A DNA stretch of 64,000 bases from contig NW_025062478.1 in assembly GCF_000002995.4 (NCBI RefSeq), positions 8,594,001-8,658,000 of the forward strand. The letters run 5' to 3'. Below the pieces are notes generated by a model. That model was not told where the DNA came from, searched no databases, and saw only the letters and a program-made list of their open reading frames with translations. The translations under genes were made by a program, and so were the position numbers. This document shows, one piece after another, positions 14,601-28,092 of the stretch. How positions within the stretch are numbered: position 1 is the stretch's first letter; each line of letters opens with the position of its first letter. The stretch is from Brugia malayi (taxonomy: Eukaryota; Nematoda; Chromadorea; Rhabditida; Onchocercidae).

Positions 14601-17600
14601 TCTCTCTCTCTCTCTCTCTCTCTCCCTTCCCTCTATCGTTCCTTGATCTTTGTATAACATAATTTATAAATCTAACAAAATGTTTTATTATCAAGTTTTA
14701 GAAATATTCTTTGAAATCAGACACTTATTGACCACATTCACGCGTTTTGGTTTTCCATCATAAAAATTAAAATTGATGAAAAAAAAAAAAAAAAAAAAAT
14801 TCATTGTGAGCGTTAACGAATTAAGTCTAAAGGCTTAAATCAGATTCGTATTGTACTTCGTTTCACTACATAATTATTATGCATATGTATTCAAATATAA
14901 AATTAAAATTAAAAAAAAGATAAAGATTGAAAATAAAGCGCTAAGATAGCTATATTATTTCATGTAAATTCAGTACTTGCATCGAAATAATATTCAACAT
15001 ATACTTTTCAATCAAATGTAAAAAATTGAGCGATATTGTCGCAGGGAAAGATGGTCAATTTCAGCTTTTGTAAAATTTAAAAGGTTTGTTCAATGTCAAA
15101 TATCGATGATCGTTATTTGCACAGCTTACAGACTTATTCTCGTTCTACTCCCGTATATCGGTCCTTTGCATTTTTTTCACTGCTGCTTCAGTCTGCTCCA
15201 TATGCATATAATTTTAGAATTCTTCAGAAAATTTATATTTCCATAGTCTTATTAAAGAAATCAACTTTGAGATTGTTACCTCACCTGTTCTTTAGGATAA
15301 TGTTACACCCTTGAGGATTAGCATTCGCTGATAAAAGTACAATTCTTTCAGTCTTCAATTCTGACCCTTTTAAAGTACATTTAAATGTTCAGCTAATTTT
15401 TCTTCGTCTTTAACTCAACTCTTCAAAACTGAAATCTATTCAATAGACAGAGAATCTGTTACTAGTAAAGTTGATTTTGTGTGAACACATTCGATAGTAA
15501 TATGTGGTATGAATGTAAATGAGGAATGGATGAAAGTAATTATTTTTGCTTGAAGCAACAAATGGAAAAGTCCCTTTGGCTGAGAGCCTTTCATATTCAA
15601 CACTCATTTCCATTTTCTAGCAGCGTACTTCATAATTTATTCATTCCACATCACCCCGACTACTTTCCTCCATTTGTCAGCACTTTAACCAACTTCCGTT
15701 CCTTCAAATATCAGTAGGGTTCAGGCTTTTGTGATCTCAATGCATGAATGGAAATTGTTTATTGGAATTTAGTTTTAAATCCAAAATTATCTAATATTAT
15801 CATTTTATTTCTCCAAATATATAAAGTAATTAGCAAAAAAAGAACCACTCAAGTATTTCCAAAAGGATGAATAAAAGAAGACAGAAAATTCAAAATTTAA
15901 ATATTTAACTTAAAAACTGAAAAAATTTGCATTTGTCAAAGTGAGAAAATGCCTTTTTGTAGCGGTGGATTATTTCCATCTTTTTTAATCTATTCATTAG
16001 CGTCTCAACACTTTAAGTTAGTTGACAGTTAGGAACGATGATGATGATGATAAGACTTGCAATTATATTGCTAGTGTGCTGATAATGATGATAACAACAA
16101 ATGACAACTTTCAAAGTCGGTAATCTAAGAAGAGGAGGTACAACAAAAGTTTGAAGAAGTTGGGGGTTGGGGTATGTATCATTGGTTGCGTTGAAAATAT
16201 GATTGAGTGCTGAGTGAGTCGCAAATGTCAGTTCTTCTGATGGGTTTCGCTGACAAACTTTCCTCGATCCCTTCTCATCCTTCTTCCACTGCTAGCCAGG
16301 AAGCTTACTTTCAGCACCCCTTTATTATTACTTTCCGATTTTCCTTGATGGAAGAAAACGAAAAGTTTTCCACCTTTCAATATCTTAGCCATAATTTATT
16401 CCCATTTTTGATTAAACATTAAATTTTTGCTTTCTACCGGTTGCTGTTTCTATCGTTACAAACAGTCTGATTAGTCATCGTAGTATACTTCATGTACACT
16501 TCACCTGTCTCATCACATGCCGGTTTCTCTATCGGCTACATTTTATTGCTGTACACTATTCCCATAAATTTATGTCTTCCGAGCAAACCGGTCATTTTCA
16601 TAAATCATATCACTTCTTGTCCGTTTCGCCTTTAAAACAGTGAAGATTAATTGTTAAATCAATTTTGTTGGGCAGCCCAGATTGATTATCCAATTAATTC
16701 CATTAGTGCAAAGAAACTATCATTAATTTATCACTTTATTCATTAACTGATTTCGATCAGCCCAGCTTCATCACACTTTTGTCTCCTTAATGTCGTTTAA
16801 TACATCTCTATTCATCCCACTTCTTTTAACAGCAACGTTTTTTGTGCGGTTCAAGCACAAGCACAAATAATTCACTAATACCCAAATTCAACAAATAATC
16901 ACCTTGAAGGTAGTCAGATAAAGTTATACCGTATTTTCTAATCTACTCTATGTTGAATTCAAGTACCAGTCTAAAACATTCGAATCTTTTCTTTTTTCGA
17001 GTTTTATTGTGTTCAGGTCTTCTCTTTGTATCTTTATGATTCCTAGTTCTTTATTAATAATTTATCATTATAACTTTTGATTTGTAAGCTGTTAATAAAT
17101 TTAATGAGACCAGCACCTTAAATGAGAAGTGGAAATGAATGTAAATATGTCACTGACGTGGCTGAAAGAAAATATGTAATATAAGGTTGAGAAGTATTCT
17201 TTCGAGTACTTATTTATCCAACATATTCAAATATTTGCTCATCTTCACTAATATTATATATGTATGTCCTTTTGAGTGCATAGCAAATGTAAATGTTTCG
17301 ATTTATCGTTCCACTCAACGATCTCAAACAAATTTGAGCCTTTCCAGTTCTTCGCTTTTTTCTTTTGCTTCTTCGAACATTTTCAGAATTTAAACTTTTT
17401 CAATTTAGAAAAATGATGAAACGAAATGGAACAGAACAGAACTTGTTGCCTGTGAAAATTTTCATAAATTAAAAAAAAAAAAATACAAAGATTTTAGTTG
17501 AAAGCTAACAGCATTCATCCTATTTTTTGACTAATTTGCAACTCGCAATTTTCCTAAGCATTTAGGACTTCGTTTTTCATCCTTTAACTTTTTTTCTACT

Positions 17601-20600
17601 TTTCTTTCGAAAATTCTTTGTTCAGTCATTTGTTCTTTCTATTTATTTCTCCATTTACTCTCTTTACTTCTCTAGGATGGGTACTGTAGGATATCATTGT
17701 ATCTTTGAAATGAAAGTTTTTAAATGTTTCATTGCCAGTTATATTAGCAACAAAGAATAATCCTTCTATAATTTACTACAATTTCAGTTTTTATACAGGT
17801 TAATATCCAAAAATACTTTTGAGTGCATACTTTAACTTTTGGTATATCCCATAATGTTGTGCAAAATGCAATATGATTTCGTCCGAATTTTGTTACGAGA
17901 ATAATGGTAGGATGAATTTAATAATGACAATGCAAAATTTAATAATGATAGTTCAAATCATCGGCTGTCCCCAATTTCTCATTAAGTTCTGTCGATAAGT
18001 CTGACAGCCAATTTACTACTGTAATTAATGCCTGGTGAATGAATGGGGCAAATAGATAACATATAAAGCCCTTGAAGAGGTCATCAATAACGTCGACAGA
18101 TATTAACATTTCTGGCTTACATATGCACTACTACTTGGCTGTTGTAATAATGCTAACATATAAACTTTTACGAGCCTCAAAAGTTTGTAATGTTACGTTT
18201 TCCATAAAAAATTTTTCTTTAATTTTTTTTGAAATCATTGCAAAAAATTCAAATATTTGCATTTTTCTCTTTTTTAACTGATTTAAATACAAATTTAATC
18301 TTTGCATTAAATTTTGAGAAACATAATTTTGAAAAATGTTCAATTTCTATGAATGAGTGCCTGATTTATTTTTTTGTTTTTGTTCCATATAAAAGATAAA
18401 CTTTTTTAGTTAAAGATTTCCGAAAAGCAGTGTTCCAATATATAAGTGAAAAAATTCCTATGTTTAAAATTTGTGAGGAAGTTTTGTTCTTCAGCGAATA
18501 AATAAATGTGATTATTGTTTCTTTTTTATAGAGAACTTTTTTTAAATCAAATGAGATGAGTATGACGAGATATTACTGATAGATAAATACTAGGGCAAAA
18601 GAAATTTGAGAATATATAGGATACTCTTCGGGGAATTAATGATTGAAGTGAAAATTTGAGAACCCATCATGTTTACTTTCACGACTTTTTGGGAGAGAAT
18701 CTGATTTTATAAAATATTTCTCAAGCAAAGTTTAAGCATTTAAGGATAGAGTAGAGATATTCAGTTGAATTTCAAGTCTTATTCGATTTTTTTTACAAAT
18801 TATCTTTCGCTAAATAAGTTTGAATGCACTTTATCACAATGCTAATAAGATTGATAAATTATGATCACTCTAGAGTGATCATAATTTTGGAATAATTGTT
18901 ATGCGATAGTGCTCAACAAGATTTTTTATAAAAGTGATTGTTAGTTATTTTTTTACTATATGTGCCAATGATTCACACAGATTATTATTGTTAATATTAT
19001 GAGTATTATTACTAGTGATTATTATTATTTCTATATTATTAGTTTTTATTGTTTATTATCATTATATGTGCCATTGATTCACACAGATTATTATTATTAT
19101 TATTATTACTAATTATTATTGTTGCTATTTTTATTACTATTTACTACTGTTATTGTCATTACATTATTATCATTATTATTGTTGATAATTAATATTCCAC
19201 TTCTACTTCATTACCATGATTGCCATCACTCTACTTTTTATTATTATTGTTGCATTTTTTATTATTTTAATTATCATTAATTATTATCATCACTGATATT
19301 ATTTACATATGAGTGCAACTGTTTTCACCATTCTCAGCAAAGAAAAAAAGAATATTGTGAAGTAACAACGATTACTGTGCTAATAATCGAGTGCAGATGA
19401 AGAAAGTGAAGAAAACGCTTTGCTTGACACAACCGAGGGCAGAGGTTACAGCAATTAAATATAATAATAGATTGCCATAACTGCTAAATTATACTGGAAA
19501 GCTTATATATAGTGGTTTTTATTCACTTTGATAAGTATCAGAATACAATGAGTGGACATTATTAATCACACACTTCACGTGTCACGTGTTAGAGTGTCAC
19601 ACATTTCACGCACGTGTACGAGAAATGAGAATTGGTAGTTGATAGAGTTATTTGCGTCAGTTTTGGTCCACTCTGTTCATTTGGTATGTCACATGTCTCA
19701 TTAACGATAGGAACAGGAAGGGTTTAATTATTGGAGGATATCACTAAACATGCTGAGCTGCACTCATCAACTGCATGCAAATTGATGATTGGCATAAGCT
19801 ATCTTTTAGTCTTTTCATTTGCAAACATCGTCCTTCTCCGTCTTGACCCTTCGATCCAAAGGGTCAACTCATCTATAACTAATTTCAAAAGCATCGTCCG
19901 TTCCGAAGACATAGTTACATCTTTACAATAGTAGGAAATTTTTTCATCCTCCCTGCTTTGTAAACTTCTTGGGATAAATGAAATTAGAAACCTCAAATTC
20001 ATTGCTTGGATTGATCCGACTTCCAGAATATTTAGTAATTCAGTTGAGTGGGATATTCGGAAAATATCTTCCATTCACTAATCTTCCTTTTAGAACACAT
20101 CAGTATTAACACCTCTACTTGCTGAACATTTATTATTCATAGATATTCCTCATTCATTATTTATTTTCTTTTTAAAGATTTTCCACAACTTAATTGTTTG
20201 AATTTATATACTGCAAATTTATTCAGAATATTTAAAAAAATTTTCAAAATTCCAAAATTTATAAAAAATAGTTGTAGTTACTACTTTTTGTCCACTTCGG
20301 TGAATCCAATTAAATATCGCTGATTTGAATTAAATTTCAAAAAGAGAGAAATTGATGTAATTTCTTTTCCAACTAATTAAAATTGACGATACCCGATACT
20401 TACTACACACTATTCACACTATTTGTATTAAATTCGAATTAAATTCCAGTTAGTAGATATCGAGTAGCTCCCATTTGTATATCAGAATTTTGCGGAATGC
20501 TTTCTAACTAACATCGATTCGGTTGTCAGTTACAATCATAATTTACTTGTGAACCAGTGAACTAGCGGATATGAGCACATTTGATCAATTCAATTCTTAC

Positions 20601-23600
20601 TCTCTCAAGCTTTACAATGCTCTAATGATATAATTTAATTTGTATACTGCTCAGCTTATTTGACTATATTATTCTACCACAAATCCATGATTGTCGCTTG
20701 TCTCGAGACTCAATCTCATTTGCTATTATTCATACTGCTAAAAGTATTTGATGAGATTAAGCTGAAATAAGATGGAAAAGAAAGTTAAACTAAAATTCAA
20801 CTAATGTGCGCAGTAAGCAGAAGTTTCGCTCTCCTATTTTTACTTCTTTTTTCAATTTTATTATTTTTCTCCTTTATTTGCGATTAAATGTTTGGTTTTC
20901 ATAATTTATTATTGCTGAGATGCGACTGTCATCAAACTTCAAAATGCCCAATTCCTCATTTGTCAAATGATGAAGACAGCACTTTACAAGTCACTAATTA
21001 TCGTGACACTTTATGGTACTAATAAATTTTCTTTCAAAGATTTATCTCGACATTTCGCAAAATATTTAAAAATATGATTATTTTCGAAGATTGTTTTGTT
21101 TCAAATCCTTAATCTCGGGGAAGTAGAAGCAGCTGTTCTTTTTCGTCTTTCTTTCTTTCTCTGTTCTTTTTTCCTGATGACACGTCTTTTCCATGTTCAC
21201 TTACTTGAAACAGAAACCGACTTCAAAAAATCTTAGAAATGTTTCATAGTCGGGAGCTTAGTTAGATGTACCAATATCTTCGTTATCAAAAGTATAATTA
21301 TCTTTCATTAAAGTAAAATTGAAGTCAGTTCTTTTTATTGACAGATTTGAGAATTTCGAAAATTGTTCTAAAAAGCGCATTTTTAAACTCTGTTTTAGAT
21401 GTTTTTCGTTTTTTTTCTTTCTTTTTGACAGTAAACATGCAAAATAAATTCAGTCATAATAATTTTATTTCAATCTGACAATGATTTAAAAATTTTGATA
21501 TGAACTAATTTCAGCTTCTGTAAAAAAATTTTTGCTAAAATTCTGAGTGAAAAGAAGAGAAAGAAAAATCGCTTCAGTCCATTTTTTATTTCATTCTTTA
21601 TTGACCCGACTGATAGAGTATTTTGATTTGGGATAAAAATTGTTTATTTAACAATCATTTCCCAAATTTACATATCAGCTTAAGTATATATGTAAATATA
21701 ATGTCCTTGCTTAATTCCAGTAGTCAACCGTGCAGTTTACTTAAGGTATTTTGGCACTTCAGATACGAAGTATTGGATTGCATTAAACTTTTGTTGACAC
21801 AAAAATGTGTCGTGAGCGCTGTTAATGTGAAATTCTAATGGTAGGCAATCGTTTTCAAATTAGAATTCCATAATTGTTTAACTGTTGCTCTCTAAGAGCT
21901 ATAGATCAGCTACTGCTTCAGATTGTTTAAAATTTCTTGAAAAAGCTGCAGAAATTTTACTAAAATAAAGTAACATAATGCTACTTAGAAGCCCAATTAT
22001 TCAATTGTGCCTGTTTAGAATTTTGAATTATAAGTGATATTGGAAATAATTTGCTCGTATTAGCTATAGCATTGATATCATAACTACTACGAATAAAAAC
22101 ATTTACTACAGAAAATTACTGTTTCATGTGCTGACATTGAATTTGCAGTTTGTGCAGTAGGCGAAAATTGATTTGTCGAATTTAGCAGAGTTGGATCGGA
22201 CTAGTCACATTCTTTCTATATTAATTAACTCATTCCACCTTACTTTTTTGATATTTACCACTGCTAATTCTTTATGAAAAATCGTATGCTTCATGTAGAT
22301 TGAAAAATTTAGAAGAATTTACAATTTCCACTGTTCGTAGCATTCTTTGTAGAATTCCGGTTTAATTCCTTCATGCAGTATATTCAAATGTAAGATGCGG
22401 TTGGTCGTCACTTCAAATTATGTAACCATTAATCAACAATTGAAACACACGTCATTGAATTTGAGAAAGCAATAATTAATACTAATGATAATTCCTTTCA
22501 GTTCATAATAAATATAATAGAAGATTAGAAATTTAAGGACATGGGATTCAAAAGATTAGAATTTCGATTCTTGAAACTTTTATCAAAATCAAAACATATC
22601 GCTTTTTGCTAATGCAATCATGGTTTTTTCTTGATTGTGTCGAAATCTTATCTGTAATTCGATCAAAAAATCAGTTTTATCTTCGAAAATATTCAGAAGT
22701 TTGGTTTTTTACCAGCAGTATAGAAATTTCATTTGTCATAATTTTTTATTTATATTTCAAATAATTAATTATAAGATTTATATCTGTTATTTGTTAAACT
22801 CAGTCCATCTTATTATTGTTGTGATCTATTTCGCAGTGCAGTTGGCAATTCCTTCACTTTTATAAATCACTACTTAGTGAAAGATTAAAGCGCTAAGTAT
22901 ACTTTCATGTTTCATTAAGTTTTCTATACAGTCGAAAATATTTTTTCTTTTTTTAAAGTAAGTACTAGAAAGATTTGCAATAGTAAATCACTGAAAACTT
23001 TTTTTAAAGAAATTAGTACATTTTGAAAGATGCTCTTTTCTCAGATTTCATAGCTAGTGGTTGCTTATGACAAGTGCCTTATGCTATATCTCGGTGTATG
23101 ATACATTTGCGCTCTCACAATTGTTACATTTCCCACTGCATTCAGTTATGATGGAATTCTAAATGTCAATCATGTGCTTGACATCCAAGTCTGGTTTTAT
23201 GCAGGATGAATATTTAATGAAGTTGTAGAAAATTTTTCAATTAGATATCAGTTCTGGAACAGATGCTCTGAAATATTCTGCGTTTTAAATCTCAAAGAAA
23301 AAACTCAAGCATCACTTTACATTTGATTACATTAGATATAGATGAATATCAGTATGTTTTTATGCAATCACAATGATTTATAGAAAGAATTTAACGTCAA
23401 AGATAACGCTTAAAAAAATTGATGACAAGTGCACCGAGTTCTTGTTATGATTACTTTTAGAGTTGATAGGAAAAGTTTGATAACAGCAGGTTTTAAGAAT
23501 ATCCGCTGTTTAACAGACCATAAGAAATATAGGATGACAAGTTGAGCGACAGCCAATACACAATTATATACTTTCAGAATAATGTGTGTAATGCAACCCC

Positions 23601-26600
23601 CTTCATAGCGACACAGCTGCATCTCTTTGCCCCTTCCCCGCCTCAGCGCCTTCGTCAATATTTTCATGATTTTATAGAAATGATTCAGAAATTTAGGGAA
23701 AGTATAAGGTTATCTGCTAATTAACAGATGCCCGTTTAATAAACAAACTGAACATTTATAGAACTAAGCTGTTTTAGCATTCCAAACTGATTAGTTCTAT
23801 AAACAATACAAAAAAATATATTTTATCAAAACTCTCGAGATTTGCTTTCAGGCCTTTTTTTTTTTGTTAGAATGAAAAGGATAAAATGAGTAAAAGGGGA
23901 CTGAAGTTTGTTTTCCTTTTAGCCTAGGATCGATATATTTTATTTTTAACTAAGACGTACATCAAATTTTCTTCACTTGTTAAAATATAAATTAATATAG
24001 CATTTTAAAAAATTATGAAATATTTATTGGTACACCGCTGCAAGTAATTAATAATATCTCTCTAAATAATAATTTGCTATGTAAATAACCTAAATAATAA
24101 TTTCCTATTAACATCCGAGCCCTTCATTCATCCAGTGAGACATTTTTTTTGCTGACTACATTTTTTTCGCTGTGAATAAGTTTTGAATTACGTTTTTTCT
24201 TTTTAAAAAAATGAATACGCGCTTTTCCGTATGCAAGTAATTATGTATCAGAGGAAATTATATCAGCAAATTATAACAGCACAGTGAATCACTGTTCATA
24301 ACATTTTATATTCTTATTTGCTCTGTTAGAATTTATTTAAATAAACTACAAATATGGAATTGATTATCAAATTATTGAACAAATTTTAAAAGTTGTTTTG
24401 ATGAATTGTTGATTCTAACTTGTAATCTCCTCGTTTTTTTCTGAATGAATTCAAGAATTAATAGAAGGAAAAATATTACATTAGATTCGAAGAAGATGCT
24501 TTCTCAGTTGTGTTAAATCATTCAAAAAGAGTTAAAAATTAATTACTAATAGAAATGAGATTGTCATCGTATCTGTTGAAATTAGAATAGTCGACACTAA
24601 CAACTTTTAAAAAACTTTTTATTAACGAAGTTTTTTTTTTTTTGTGACTTATAATTTAAAGAAAAAAATGCAAAATAATTTCTTTCTTGAAAGGCAAATG
24701 ATGGATACATTGAAAAAGGCGTGGATTTTGATTAAAAAAATTCTGCTGGAAAGAGAATTTTTCGTATGAGCATGGCGGAATCGACGCAGTTCAACCAATC
24801 ACTTGGCAGCATCATCATTATTAACGATTGATTGCTGCTATACCATTTTCTGAGTTCATAATGTATCGTAAACTATCACTGTCATATTACTCACTTTTTT
24901 GAATTACTTTCGTCCAAATATTTCAAATCAAATTTGAAACGAGATAGTTAATTGATCAAAAGATTTTTGCTTTTAGACAGCCTTTGCTGAAATGAAGTAA
25001 CTTATAACCTGCTATTTCATCGTGTAATTGTGGATAGTAGCAGTTAATTTCGGTTGTAGTTCGTTGACATGCTTGGACATTCATACAAGATGTCATTTGC
25101 AGTGGACACTTACCTGACCGCCCCTCACAATAACAATTATTTCTTTACCCATTCCCTTCTCTAAACCAATTTTTCCCTCTTTTCTGCCTCTTAAAATCAT
25201 GTCTTCCTTCCATATCCGGTACCAATCATTCAGCTCTGGTTACCCTAAACAGATATTATGTGGTCGAACCTTCAAGCTCATTCTCTAAACCTTTTCTCTT
25301 CACCCAACCTTCCATCTTTCTCGACCTCTCCTCCGAATATAATCATTTGCTAACTATTTAATAACTAAAGCCTCTTTTGCTATTGTTATTTTCTTCATTT
25401 CTTTATTCATCGTATACAACTAAATTCATTTTTCTCATGTTTTGTTTTATTTCATTTCTTGAATCAAATTAAACTATTAAAATTATTTTTTATCTCGATT
25501 TAAGAGTATGGAGAATTCATTATGATAAGAAGTTATGGCCAATCTTACAGCTGAAAATATTTTTTTTTTCATCAGTTAGCATAACAGTTTATACAACCGA
25601 GTCATGCATACCTGAAAATCTTTTTATTTAACTTACTGATTTCATACTTTTCTTGCTTATTTATAGAGACTTCTTAATAAAATACTTTTTTTTAAAAAAA
25701 TTAGTCATCAAATACTTTATAGTAAATTTATCTTTAGAAGTTTGTATATTTCCTGTTGCTTTAGAATCTATTTGATTTTTTTCGGATTACCGTTCAATAT
25801 TTAAATGTTGAATAAGCATTAAAATACAAATTAATTTATGTGCATGCAATATCTACATGAAAAATTAGCCAAATCAATTATCATTATGATATTGAATGAG
25901 TGCCAACATTTTCTGTCTCCATTTGTTCCATCTTACACCTTCAACTGCTTCAAAAATCTTTTTATTCTAGATTGTTATCTTTTTAGAAACTCGAAGTTAC
26001 TTTATTACTAAAGAAAATATTTTTCAATTTTCTTCAGGCATTGAAATTATGAATAGATAGATATTTAAATAAATTCTTAAGAGAGAAGAAAAAGACCTGC
26101 TGTGAACTTGTCTTTTTTTTATCCTTAACCTTAATGGAGATCTATTAAATATAAGTAGTAGGTATTCAAAGAAGAGAAGTAAAGGGAAACTGTCCTCCTC
26201 TATTTCTTCCCAACTCCTTTATTTAACTTCTCAGCAACACTATTAGTCACTCTTTTACTCATAGCTTCTTTGCATAATTATGATCACATGCTGTTCAAAG
26301 GTCAAAAAAACAATGGTTGTGGCGTTGTTCAGTCCTGGAAAGAACCAGTATACAAACAGACATTCCTCTCTCTCGTGAGCTCTAATTGCTTGTAGACTTT
26401 GTTTGCAGAAATAAGTAATTTGAGCTTTGTGTTCTACTGAGCACTTAAAGTCTTGCGAAGGCTAAATGCGTCTATTTGCATCATTCGAAATGCTGTTCTG
26501 TCACTTTTGCGCCACACACAATTGCTCACCTGTCGGAGGAAGCAAACTGGGATGATACTTAAATCTGATTTCATTTCATCACTTATTGAAACGTACAGTA

Positions 26601-27990
26601 AAAAGACTAACATTTTAGCAAGCTTTTTGCACTTTTCTTCTAGTTTTTTTAAAACAGTGTTTTCGGAGTGTTCAAATTTCAGTAATCGAAAATTTAATAT
26701 GGATTTGTTTTTCTCTTCTGCTAGGATTTCTGGTGTATAGTAAGTCATATCTATCTTCCAAATGTAAACACAAAACTCCTTTCCATAATCTAAGAAGTAT
26801 TACTTTAGTCCAAGCTCATTCAGTTCTTTTCATTTTTCCTTTCTTCATTTTCTCATTTCAAGCGACGTTTTCACATTTTGAATAATTATTTATATTTATA
26901 AACCAAGAATTTGAGCTATTTAATGCTCTAATTTAGTAATAATCACTACAGTCTTAAGTTTTCATATCTCTTCCTAAATAATACACATTACTTAAAAACG
27001 AAATTATGAATCAAGATATCTCTGATATTTTCATTTCAATATGCTCCAAATAGTCATTTCTGCATTTCAATAAATTAGAATTGACGAGATTCTTACTGAC
27101 AGATAAATTCACTACAATTACACAAAACAGTCCGAAATATTTTTTTTCTTGCTTATTATTTTTTTCTTGTATAAAATTAAAATTCTGCTAAGATTTTACC
27201 AATCCGCTAAAATTCATTACACAAGAATTCATCATGAATAACTTTTTATAATATCTATTAAATTTTAATGGGTCTAGAAAGACTTAGACAAGAAATAAAC
27301 ATGATTTTGAATATTTTTCATTTTACTATTCTTAAAATACTTCAGAAGTCATTTTTATACTTCATGTTGAAGATGTTCTTCCGCTTTTTCTGAAAGATTT
27401 GACAGCCCTAGTGTCCCCAAAACATATAAGCAATTTCACAAGCACATATACTTTTAATTTTCCCTTCTCATTTTCGTTTGATAGTTCTCAAAATTTTTTT
27501 TATTATCTTCCCATTTTTTGGTTAAGTTTTCATTTTAAACTTTCCAAAGTTGCTATGATCGTTGTTTGCTATGATCTTTACAATTACATACATCAAATAG
27601 AAAAAAAAAAATACTAATAAATTACTGGCATTTACTATTTTTGTTGTTTCCGTAATTTTTTAGAGTTATTCAAATCAATTTATTTCTCTTTCCCGCTATC
27701 TATCATCTCATACTTTTCCAGTGCTTACTCCACCTATCGAGAATTATCTGATGCGAAAGCCGATTTTAGGAAAGTTGAGGTTCTTTCTCTTATTACTGTT
27801 GCTGCTCACCACCTTCTCTTTGATCGTACTTTGCTCTTTTAATTTAATATTGTTTCTAAAAGTTAATCGAAAGTGAAATCGCTTAACTCATCCTTTTTTT
27901 CTCTCTTAATTTTTGTTTCTTCAGGCATTTGTAAAAGAAAAGAAGAAGAAGCTACCAACAACAAAGAAGTTAACCTTACACTACTGCTAA
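8662..27990 (+). CDS. Small 140-aa protein of unknown family, five tiny exons over 19 kb
   Basis: Exons 8662-8729, 12904-13003, 23578-23708, 27722-27779, 27925-27990. Every exon has a canonical acceptor (cag) and donor (gt). All phases agree (2, 0, 2, 0), and the joined frame is 423 bases with a TAA stop, giving 140 aa. The start ATG-ATG comes one base after a long T-rich acceptor (cattctcag), so it may be SL trans-spliced. A poly(A) signal AATAAA lies at 28018-28023. The protein is hydrophilic: a basic N-terminus (MMTDGTKRLVNLLRYR), an acidic stretch (NYTLVESESPKGNELECE), a helix-like middle (RLRQYFHDFIEMIQKFRES), and a lysine-rich C-terminal part (FVKEKKKKLPTTKK). No signal peptide or membrane segment. 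I do not recognise the family. Introns of 4174, 10574, 4013 and 145 bp are far longer than in neighbours. Risk: one or more exons, especially the third, could be chance joins; the last two are the most secure. Confidence 0.5.
8730..12903 (+). other. Long first intron (4.2 kb) of the five-exon gene
   Basis: A+T-rich sequence with no supported coding exon. An exon-like segment ends at a good donor at about 11580 (ttatgcag followed by gtaaga), but the frame needed to join the next exon has a stop in it. It could be an untranslated or alternative first exon. T- and A-homopolymer runs are frequent, for example near 10087 and 10190. Confidence 0.45.
14051..14197. repeat. Nested inverted repeat (small foldback or MITE-like)
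   Basis: Outer arms 14051-14073 (tgtcacaacaaccaaccgaa) and 14174-14197 (its near-perfect reverse complement, ending ggttggttgttgtgtca). Inside the right half a second hairpin lies at about 14141-14179, with gaattccggttagttg against caactcaccggaatttc. Together they would fold into a cruciform or hairpin. Size and lack of coding fit a miniature inverted-repeat element. No target-site duplication was confirmed. Confidence 0.6.
14598..14626. repeat. TC dinucleotide microsatellite
   Basis: A run of tc repeats (tctctctctctc...) flanked by ttc and ccctt runs. Simple sequence in a long intron; no function implied. Confidence 0.9.
18856..18887. repeat. Perfect 32-bp palindrome
   Basis: The left half aaattatgatcactct is followed directly, with no spacer, by its exact reverse complement agagtgatcataattt. 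It contains an XbaI-like core and two TGATCA sites. It lies in the second intron of the five-exon gene, just upstream of the ATT-rich tract. Confidence 0.9.
18958..19310. repeat. ATT/TTA-rich tract with a tandemly duplicated unit
   Basis: The segment tatatgtgcca-tgattcaca-cagattatta occurs at about 18958 and again at about 19061, each followed by TTA-type runs. The rest is degenerate ATT repeats. This looks like local duplication in a microsatellite. Confidence 0.75.
23709..27721 (+). other. Third intron (4.0 kb) of the five-exon gene
   Basis: Mostly A+T-rich. A pyrimidine-rich stretch lies near 25120-25350. A 104-codon minus-strand frame (26748-26434) begins with ATG and contains a strong internal donor (cgacag followed by gtgagc). 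It overlaps a 95-codon plus-strand frame, so coding status is doubtful. No family is recognised for either. Confidence 0.4.
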
Positions 27991-28017
27991 TATCTGCCTA
28001 AATGCTACGATGAATAG

Positions 28018-28023
28018 AATAAA
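28018..28023 (+). terminator. Poly(A) signal AATAAA of the five-exon gene
   Basis: Canonical AATAAA 28 bases after the TAA at 27988-27990 and 70 bases before the Frizzled start codon. Confidence 0.6.
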
Positions 28024-28092
28024 AGGCAGAAATTGTGCTAAATAACGAGCTATTAATCTTCATTAAAATTTCATGCTAATTATAACTTAAAA

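Larger units (their letters stand above)
13004..23577 (+). other. Long second intron (10.6 kb), repeat-rich
   Basis: No convincing exons. It carries a nested inverted repeat (14051-14197), a TC microsatellite (about 14600-14625), a 20+ base A run (about 14780-14800), a GAT run near 16038, a perfect 32-bp palindrome (18856-18887) and a long TTA/ATT-rich tract (about 18960-19310). A 91-codon minus-strand frame (20074-19799) overlaps a plus-strand frame. It has somewhat higher G+C than its surroundings but nothing else in its favour. Confidence 0.45.

Noticed and set aside
19731..20074. Overlapping open frames on both strands (66 and 91 codons)
   Set aside because: Both strands are open over the same bases, there are no splice sites or motifs, and no recognised family; at most weak candidates.
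26434..26748. Overlapping frames of 104 (minus) and 95 (plus) codons
   Set aside because: Same problem: mutual shadowing, no family signal. The minus frame has a donor-like cgacag-gtgagc but no partner exon.
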